Shown: in pieces, positions 56,601 to 64,000 of the stretch
Layout: each line of letters begins with the position of its first letter
How positions within the stretch are numbered: the stretch's first letter is position 1
Assembly: GCF_003590095.1 (NCBI RefSeq)
Contig: NC_039489.1
Coordinates: forward strand, 6,324,001 to 6,388,000
Source: Trichoplusia ni
Lineage: Eukaryota; Arthropoda; Insecta; Lepidoptera; Noctuidae
Direction of reading: 5' to 3'
DNA length: 64,000 nt
Notes under the pieces: model-generated
Databases searched by the model: none
Seen by the model: the letters and a program-made list of their open reading frames with translations, nothing else
Told to the model about the DNA's origin: nothing
Translations under genes and position numbers: made by a program

Positions 56601-59600
56601 GAGCCTTGGAAAATACTTTTGAGCCTTGGTTCCGCTCTATAGCTTGCTCAATGGATCGGGTATTCGCACGCCGAGTATCGCGTCTTATCAGCTTTTTTAT
56701 CTCCCTGTTAAGTACCTGACGCTCAGACGGTGTTGCGTTTATGTTTCTCGCCGTTTCCTCATCAATTCCAGGGTCTCGCTGGTGAGTGCCGACTTGCGTC
56801 CATTACTCATCGGTCGAAAATACTTATAGCCCACCTCACGGACAACCCGTACCAGACAATCGGTGGCGTCGTTAATATCCTGAGTAGTTTCCAACATAGC
56901 GAATCGATTTCGGTAGCTCCAACTGGAAGCTTTCGCAGCCAGCCTCGACCTGGGGCAGGGTTGGTCTGAGAGTTGACTTCATCAATCGCGCTCGCTCGAT
57001 TTTGAGATTTATACTCAGAGTGCCTCTTACAGTCGGTGATCACTACCGGTATTGACCCTGTTAATCACAGAGACATCTCTGAATATCTGGCGCTTGTTTG
57101 ACATAATGAAGTCTATCTCGTTCCTCGTCACGTTATCGGGGCTCCGCCAGGTCCACTTCCTTTGGGGCTTCTTCTGAAAGAATGAGTTCATCAGGAAGAG
57201 CCCCTGAGCCTCGAGGAAGTTTACCAGCATTTGCCCCTGTGATTTCTGCGCCAAAGCCGAAGGGACCCACTCTCGACTCGCCATTCTCTGTACTCCTACT
57301 TTGGCGTTGAAGTCACCCATGACAACAGTGTAGAATGTTTTGGTACGAGACATAGCTTTCACTATGTCTTCGTACATGGCCTCGACTTCGTCGTCTGGGT
57401 GCGAAGACGTTGGGGCATACACTTGAATGACCTTCAAAGTGTAACGCTCCGTTATTTTAAGAACAAGGTATGCCACCCTTGCCGACACACTGCCAACTTC
57501 CACAATGCTGCCCTTGAGTGACTGTGGATCATAAAACCGACGCCACCTTGAGATGGTTGGTGTCCTTCTCGGAAATAGAGTAAGTGACCAGCCTCGAGAG
57601 TTATCGTCTCCTCCCCCTGTCTTCGAAGTTCTGATAACCCTACGATATGCCAGTTAATACGACTTAACTCTACTTCCAATTCGGCAACGTGCTCGTTCAG
57701 CCGTAGTGTACGTCCGTTATACGTCGCCAAAGTCAATTTGCGTAGGTACCCTGCCGTCACCCGGGGATTCTTAGCACCCCCCACTGCACCGTTACCGTGG
57801 CCGGTACCATGGCCAGGAATAGTGCAGCTACCGGGAACTGGGGGCCGTGAATTTAAATTGTGCTGCATAAGGGGGGGATTTGCCGTAGTCACCACGCTTG
57901 GCATGCGGGTTGGTGACCGCAGTTCTGTGGTATAGTTATTCTCCGTGGGGCGCTGCTGCCCGCCCCCGGTGTTGTTTTGTCCCTTAGTCCGCCTCCTACG
58001 ACACCCACGAGAAGAAATGGGGTGGTGCAATTCTAGCCCGGCACCACACGGGACCAAACTAAAGTCATGTACAATGGCCTTGTTCTTCCGAGACCCGTGG
58101 TCGTAAATGGCGCTGCTCTCGAGGTTGTGCAAGAATACATATATCTTGGCCAAACCATCCAACTGGGGCGACACAACTTCGAGAAGGAAGCGAGCAGAAG
58201 AATACGTTTGGGCTGGGCAGCATTCGGAAGCTACGTCATATCTTTGAATCGTCGATACCACAATCCCTTAAGACCAGGGTCTTTAACCAGTGCGTCCTAC
58301 CCGTAATGACGTATGGAGCTGAAACGTGGACACTCACCGTGGGCCTGGTCCATAAATTCAAGGTTGCTCAGCGTGCGATGGAGAGAGCGATGCTCGGGGT
58401 ATCTCTGGTGGATAAAATTCGTAACGAAGTCATCCGCCAGAGAACCAAAGTTACCGACATTGCTCGCAGAATCAGCACGCTGAAGTGGAAATGGGCCGGC
58501 CATGTCTGCAGACGGACAGACGGTCGATGGAGCAGACACGTGTTAGAGTGGAGACCACGTTTAGGCAAACGTAGTGTAGGACGTCCTGCGGCACGATGGA
58601 CCGATGATTTGAAGAAGGTGGCTGGCAGCGGATGGATGCGGGCTGCCCAGGACCGGGATGGTTGGCGCTCTTTGGGGGAGGCCTACGTTCAGCAGTGGAC
58701 GGCGATAGGCTGAGATGATGAATTAAATAACTTCTACTTCAGTTTTAGAATAACTATTCCCCGCAATAGCTTTTAGTTTTTGATCTCTCAGTTTTCGTTC
58801 GGACAAAATTTGAATTCTACGTATGATGGTATTTTTTCTGCATCGCGCTCGTGAAAAGAGGATTAAAATTCATCCGAAGAATATTCTTTATTTTCATTCG
58901 TATCAACCGATGAACATTCAAAGCTGTGTAAATGCTTTTAGTTTTCTAAAAATACAGATTGGATGTTTTCCTATTTTTTAGTTTCATCCAAGAATATATG
59001 TACTTATCCTTAATCATTGAAACGCAAGCTAACTAAAAGAGATTTTTTTTGCTTACATTATACCTTCATTGGATACACACCATTAGAATGAACTAATAAA
59101 AGGAAATAAGATTTCCAAAATATTGCGTACGTATTTCTGTTATATTAAATTAGGAAAAAATAAACCGCATTAAACATGGTGAATAGAAGAAAGAGGACAC
59201 TAAGAAAGACGTTTGATGGTAAAAGTGTAACCTCGATCTTTATTTTTAGCGTTTGTTGTTGTAACGTCTACAATTCTACATGGATAAATTATTATCTGTA
59301 AAAAAATCAACTATCTAGCTATGATATGTTCATTAAAGACAGCCTCGGAGAGACAGCACTGCCTCACTAAAACTGCTCTATTCCTTCAGGTTCGGATCCG
59401 TACAAATGCACATTTAAACAAATAGCCACACTATAATTGCACTTACTGATTCCGAATCCATACGAGTCGTTCCCATAAGACCTGATTTCGTCCCACTCAA
59501 CGATAATGTAATCTTTGTACGGGGTCGCTCTTAATGTCGGGGGGTCCGGCAACGGCAGAACTTTCACCGTAAATACTACGGAGTCTGAACCGTAAAGGTT

Positions 59601-62600
59601 TTTAGCCAAGCAAGTGTAGTTCCCACTGAGAGACTGGTCGATACCTAAAAAAGAAATTCCAATTACAATCTAAGAATAATAGATTAATCGTTTTTACTTT
59701 GAGCGTGTCTACTGTTAGGTAAAAGGAATGTTTCTTCCCATTATTCGTGGTTTTTGAAACCAGAGACGTTCAAGCGGCAGACCTAGAAGGAGATTCTAAG
59801 AAGCATACACCGACACAAAAACGAGGATGACCTAGCATGGCGGTTTAGGTTTCACACTACCCGTTCCCTCCCCCCAGGCAACGGGCATACAAGAGGATTG
59901 CCGAGCCTAACCAACAAAAATACCTGGAACGGGAAAGCATCCTTCTAGGCCAGTAGCATGAACGTCTTTTGATTTTAATGAAGATTGAGTAGTGATCTTC
60001 AACCAAAGCGGATTTAAAAAGAAAATTCAAAATATTCTCATCTTCAAGGACTATTCCTTATCGTCACGAATATAAAAAAACAGAACGCTTTCGACATAAT
60101 CTGTTTCACAAAACATTGCTGACTCAATTACGTTAATCGCTACGTGACTACCATACAACACAGAAAGTGTTGTTGGCTTATTATCCAGTTTATATCTTTT
60201 CTCAGCTACTTTATCATGCTAGAAAAGTCTTTGCGAGATATTAGTAGTAGTATTCTTCTTTTATTTTTGTCATATATTCCGATAAACGTTTGGAGCTATC
60301 AAAACAGATAAAGAACTATTAAAGTCACGGCTAAACATTCTCAGTATCGAAACTTTTTAAATAAAACTTTGGTGTTATATTGAACTCTCTAAAATAGACA
60401 GCATTATACTTTTACTAAGAAAGTTATGTTTTTTACAATATCATAATTTATGATGTATTTTTGTCAGATTGGTTCTAATAACTCATGCGAAGTGGTATTT
60501 TTAATGAAGTACGTAGTGCAAACGAAATATTTTAACTAAGGAATCGAACTTGTTACTGGCATGAACTAGTTTAAAACTTTTTAAACATATTTATGAACTT
60601 TATAGCAAAAATGATATCGGAAATTTTTAACCATTTTTCCAAATTGAGACAACTCGTCTTTCCTAAGCATGAGCATTGGTCACCACGCAAACTGCGAGTT
60701 AATTGATCAAACATGTAATATTTTATAAACTGACTTCCTCATGATGTTTTTCTTCAGCCTTTATGAATATATAAGTACAATAATTAACAAAACAAAAAAT
60801 GACTTACTTTTTATCAGTAAACTATCATCACGATGCCTCGTGAATCGTGGATGGTGAGTGATGATGTTCTGATTGTGATACCACACTGTCCTTGGCGGAG
60901 GGGATCCGACGCTTTTGCATTCGAGAAGCAAGGAGTTCCTTACCGCTACCGTTATTTTCTCCACCAAGAGACGCAACGCCAGCTACCACTAAACCAAAAA
61001 CCAAAGTCATATTGAACAGCTTTTTTGTATTATCTTTTATTTTAAAACAGTAGAATTTAATAATAATTTAAAAATTTAAAAATTGTGTCGCGGAGGGTTA
61101 CCAAGCATTCAAGTCACACGCCCAGAGCACCCAGACTCAGGAAAAGCATTTTTGAATCGCACAAATGCTTGTCGTACGCGGGGATCACCGCCACACAAAA
61201 CTTACCATAATAGGCTAGGCGCGGTGATCTCAACCAACGAAAATTTAGTAATACCTTAGTGCGGAATCTTTTCTCATAAAGATCAAAGTAGACGGAACAA
61301 TACAAGAATAGAAGGAAAAAAATATGTTGTATTATTTGCAAATCTATATTTTCTTTTAATAAATTGAGATTAAAAGCTAACATCATCAGAGCTGTGGAGA
61401 TAACCAAATGTTTCTTTAAATGTTACATGTTTCTTGGAATCGGTTTTAGACTGGTTTGAAGATTTTTCCCTTGAAATTCTCAAACGTGCAAAATGAACTA
61501 CAAAATGCAGAATGAACAACACCTGAACCTATGAACCCGTGACAAAAAAATAGAAAATATACGCATTAAACATGTTTGAGACAAATCAAGTCATCTCGGG
61601 GGTATTTTAGAATAGAAAACATTTCCGTACAAGGAATGCACAGATAGATCAATGGTAGAGGTCACACCAAACCCATAGCGCAACGTGTCGCGTTTTTGAT
61701 CCCCGTATAGGATAAGCTATTCTGTGATCCACAAATGCTTCTCCTGAGTCTGAATGTCTTTGTGCATGTGACTTGAATGTTAGTGAATCCTGCGATACAA
61801 GGATTAAATTCCTTAGTATGGGAGCCGTTTAAAAAAGAAAAAAAATAACGTACCTTTTTGGGAAGGCGTGTTGGTGACTCTCCGACTTTCAGGTCCTTCA
61901 CCAACCAGTGTGCTTGCTGTCACCCACACGTCATACTGGCGACCTTCGTTCAAACCTTTCAGTTCTAAGGTCTGAGACTTTTCGTAGGCATCAGTGATGC
62001 TTTGGACGTCAACCCTGATCGCTTGGGGGCCGTCGTTGCTAATGGGAAAAATAATGACTTTATGTGTGATTGTTTGCAAAGGAGAGAAGTTTTTAAGGTC
62101 TATTGTGTAAATAATTAATTTCACCGTAAGTTATAAATATAAATGTTTAAGCCGATTATAGCCAACAATATTTTTACCCGAATTTTCTTTTTAAATTATA
62201 AGGATTCGGCCAGCAAGCCCAAATAATTCGAATAAAGAAAACTTCTTGTAAATAAATAAATTTTCATTATGACATACATATGACATAGCTACATGTTATA
62301 GACCATTTTTTTGATAAGTGAAGACTAAAAAATGTCTAAAGTTCTATAAACTTTTCTATACTCGTAATTCTTGGAAAAAAAAACACGACACCCTGAAAAG
62401 TAAATGTCGAAAAACATAGATCAGTAATAATGGTCAATGAAATGAAACGTGCCTCAATAACGGTTTCAAAACTGCTTACTTTTTAACATTTAATAGATTT
62501 AATTACATCTTAATCAGCTCTTTTGTAATGAGTTACATTTGAGCAAGGTTTAAAAAATGCAAGTCAGCCTCAATCTTTTTGAGCGTAATCTTTGCTTTAG

Positions 62601-63980
62601 ATTTAATTAGTTAATGCTGTTAAAGAAATTAGGTTTCCGCTTTTTGACGAGTATGAATCAGATTTTATTTGACTATAAAGAAAGCTAGAAGTTTTTTTTA
62701 TACTTGGACTTTTGGAGGTAAGAACGTAGCTTTAATCTTGATTAGGTAATGTTGGAAGGCATCTAACAGTTTAGTTATAAAAACGTTAGATTTTAAGTAT
62801 TTGAGTATAGTATTGCATTTATTATACAATACAATACACACACAAAGCAGACAAGAATGAAAGATACATGTAGAAAAAGATATGTCCAGCTGTGGGTTAA
62901 CTGTTAAATTTTTAATTTACTGAATTTCCTTTTTTTAAAAGAAAACGTTAAAAGCACAAGAAAAGAATTAAAAATACTTTTTTTCTTTTTTAATTAAAAA
63001 ACGGGTAAGTGAAAGTCTTACTCCTAACACAGCTTCGGAAAATTCTTAAGAAAAATAACTATACTAAAAATCATCACGTTTGTAACTGTAGCAACCGTTG
63101 CTTTGCCGTGTCCATTTTCATGAAAAAAGGCTACAGAAATATATTACCTATAAAAAACACCTGTCTAGCTATCATATCTCGTGAAATACAACTTGGTTAC
63201 CGAAGGACTACGAACAGACATGTTCACACTTTGACAATATACCCCTTAAAATGCACGAGAAATTTCTTCAAACCTTTACCATGAATTAGCTAGCTAACTG
63301 CATGCAATAGAAAATGCTCTGCCGTTACAGAAAACTTAATTACACGAGAAGACCAGCTTGTTAGACTATTGAGGTTATCACGAGTGCTGAATCCCGTACT
63401 TTTATTGACAATCGCCAGCTTCGCGTAATAAGATAGTCGGGTATAGCATTCAGGTCGGTAATGAAGATTTTAAAGTTCATATTGTTATTATAAAGAGGAT
63501 GTAATATTTATCCAATTCATATAATATGCTTCTATTATGTAAAATCTGTCCCAAAGCGCAATTGATTTGTGAGTATAAGATGTTATAACATTTTACATTG
63601 AAAGTAAATGTAAATGCATGTAATTTTTAAAATTGGAAATTAATTTTGTTTGTTAAATAAAGAAAGTTCAAAAATTCTAGTAGCAATCGATATTTAAATA
63701 TGCGCAACATCTGCTGAAATACGAGTACTTTGTGATGAAAAATGATGATCATCATCATACCTATACTCATCAACGTTATTCTCTCACAATCAAAGAACGA
63801 GACTAAATCATATTAGGACCAAAAAGGACCTATAATTAATCAATCTTTACCTGGCCGTCGGCTTGCAGTACACAGTATAATGTAAAAGCCTTCCATTCGG
63901 CTGTCTCGGCCTTTTCCAGCTAACTAAAAGAGTAGTCGACGATTGAGCCAGCAGTTTAATTTCCGCCGGTGCTTCAGGCA
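53613..63980 (-). CDS. Dscam-like: Dscam-family cell adhesion receptor, seven internal exons (FN3-Ig-FN3-FN3), incomplete at both ends
   Basis: Exons in order: 63980-63851, 62038-61854, 60988-60808, 59644-59447, 55317-55117, 54413-54253 and 53805-53613; all are GT-AG. Exons 1-2 encode an FN3 domain (TTLLVSWKRPRQPNG, YDVWVTASTLVGEGPESRR). Exon 3 and the start of 4 encode an Ig domain (LLLECKSVGSPPP, Trp, then SGNYTCLAKNLYG). The rest of 4 and exon 5 encode a second FN3 (CGTKYSIRVTATDSIG). Exons 6-7 encode a third (CDVIRWEVDYR, NWYQLRVTAINDAG). FN3-Ig-FN3-FN3 matches the membrane-proximal part of Dscam proteins, homophilic receptors for axon and dendrite wiring. Codon halves join at every junction, but exon 3 has one base too many between VASLGGENN and LLLECKS (about 60925-60945). 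No alternative-exon array is seen, and the paralogue cannot be named. The membrane and cytoplasmic exons are missing. Confidence 0.82.
53806..54252. other. Dscam-like intron between the two exons of the last FN3
   Basis: 447 nt of AT-rich sequence with nothing recognised. Confidence 0.6.
54414..55116. other. Dscam-like intron between the last two FN3 domains
   Basis: 703 nt, AT-rich. No gene or clear repeat is seen. Confidence 0.6.
55575..58050 (-). pseudogene. RTE LINE: endonuclease and reverse transcriptase part (inverted, frameshifted)
   Basis: From 58050 down: a short N-terminal region; an APE-type endonuclease (TYNGRTL, GLSELRRQGEE, VIQVYAPTSSH, VMGDFNAKVG, NEIDFIMSNK, TGSDHRL); a linker; then a reverse transcriptase (NNKAPGDDGI, YRPISLLSHVYKLFSRVI, YVDYEKAFDTV, RRGVRQGDVISPKLF, LRFADDIVIMAES). 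FADD is the catalytic Asp pair. The frame breaks near 57515, between GGVGFMIH and VEVGSVSARV, so it is not functional as read. It lies in sense orientation to the Dscam-like gene. Confidence 0.85.
58051..58713 (+). pseudogene. RTE LINE: C-terminal part after the reverse transcriptase
   Basis: It starts DQTKVMYNGLVLPRPVVVNG and reads YIYLGQTIQLG. The frame breaks near 58231 (one base missing before KLRHIFES). It then continues VMTYGAETWTL, KWKWAGHVCRR, RPAARWTDDLKK and EAYVQQWTAIG, with a stop at 58711-58713. This is the usual C-terminal block of RTE proteins. It is a separate reading direction from the rest of its own element. Confidence 0.85.
59645..60807. other. Dscam-like intron within the Ig domain
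   Basis: Contains a family-E repeat relative at about 59812-59940; the rest is AT-rich and featureless. Confidence 0.55.
59812..59940 (+). repeat. Dispersed repeat family E relative
   Basis: 'acgaggatgacctagcatgg', 'cggtttaggttt' and 'aagaggattgccgagcctaa' parallel 46055-46160. It is diverged. Confidence 0.4.
61083..61205 (-). repeat. tRNA-headed SINE family D, copy 3
   Basis: On minus: 'gcggtgatccccgcgtacga', 'caagcatttgtgcgattc', 'ctgagtctgggtgctctggg' and 'gtgacttgaatgcttggtaa' match 45365-45470. Confidence 0.6.
61640..61805 (+). repeat. tRNA-headed SINE family D, copy 4
   Basis: 'aatggtagaggtcacaccaa', 'gcaacgtgtcgcgtttttga', 'tccccgtataggataagc', 'cctgagtctgaatgtc' and 'tgcatgtgacttgaatgtta' follow the order of 45320-45470. 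Confidence 0.6.
62039..63850. other. Dscam-like intron within the first FN3 domain
   Basis: 1,812 nt of AT-rich DNA. A 91-codon frame at 63009-63284 has no recognisable domain. I see no gene or clear repeat. Confidence 0.55.
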
Positions 63981-64000
63981 CTGGGAATAAAAGGACCAAA

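Larger units (their letters stand above)
55575..58720. mobile_element. RTE-clade non-LTR retrotransposon with 5' inversion (twin-primed insertion)
   Basis: A 9-bp target-site duplication, aattaaata (55566-55574 and 58721-58729), flanks the element. The left 2,476 nt (to 58050) are inverted and read endonuclease, linker and reverse transcriptase on minus. The right 670 nt read the C-terminal part on +. The reverse transcriptase stops at GLEMNL at the left flank, and the + segment starts DQTKVMYNG, the next residues of the same protein. So the RNA was contiguous and the inversion arose at insertion. The 3' end is a short UTR ending gatgatg, as is usual for RTE elements. Confidence 0.88.
55318..59446. 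other. Dscam-like intron enlarged by an RTE LINE
   Basis: Of 4,129 nt, 3,146 are the LINE (55575-58720). The flanks are AT-rich without other recognised features. Confidence 0.7.
60989..61853. other. Dscam-like intron between FN3 and Ig exons, with two SINE copies
   Basis: 865 nt with family-D SINE copies at 61083-61205 (minus) and 61640-61805 (plus), which face opposite ways. No missing exon was found that would explain the extra base in the Ig exon. Confidence 0.55.

Overview
This is animal nuclear DNA, almost certainly from a moth (Lepidoptera, probably a noctuoid; the order is well supported, the family is inferred). The evidence is short GT-AG introns in AT-rich sequence, UDP-glycosyltransferase proteins of the lepidopteran UGT33 type, and dispersed repeats typical of moth genomes, including tRNA-headed SINEs, an RTE-type LINE, and short elements starting ACTAGCTGTTGCCCGCG or ACTAGCTGTCCCGGC.

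Positions 2.4-51.5 kb hold a tandem array of 12 UDP-glycosyltransferase (UGT) loci. All share one four-exon design: a large variable exon 1 (825-834 nt; signal peptide and acceptor-binding half), exon 2 (223 nt), exon 3 (220 nt, UGT signature) and exon 4 (280-289 nt, membrane anchor and Lys-rich tail). Locus 1 is on + and has one in-frame stop. Loci 2-10 are on - and are intact as read here (about 515-521 aa). Locus 11 is on + and carries ten single-base indels. Locus 12 is on - and keeps only exons 3-4 because a 1,000-N gap (51499-52498) removes the rest. Loci 8 and 9 are a recent segmental tandem duplication. By exon 1 and promoter sequence there are two classes. Class A (1-4, 6, 8, 9) reads ILVVVP and PVIQMSS and mostly has a GATA-N4-TATC palindrome 10-14 nt upstream of the TATA box. 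Class B (5, 7, 10, 11) mostly reads ILGVFP and PVILMSS, and 5, 7 and 10 share a different promoter block. Exon 4 carries a GC-rich block that is almost identical in all copies, pointing to gene conversion.

Positions 53.6-64.0 kb hold seven exons, on -, of a Dscam-family neuronal adhesion receptor. They encode the last FN3 domain before the final Ig, that Ig domain, and the two FN3 domains before the membrane. Splice phases chain perfectly except for one extra base in the Ig exon. The transmembrane and cytoplasmic exons are missing and should lie in or beyond the gap. One intron contains an RTE-type LINE with a textbook 5' inversion (twin priming) between 9-bp target-site duplications.

The rest is intergenic or intronic sequence with SINEs, foldback elements, hairpins and other dispersed repeats. 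I see no CRISPR arrays, prokaryotic features or functional tRNA/rRNA genes. Single-base coding indels are seen only in the ~14 kb around the N gap (plus the inactive LINE), so lower assembly quality there is a real possibility.
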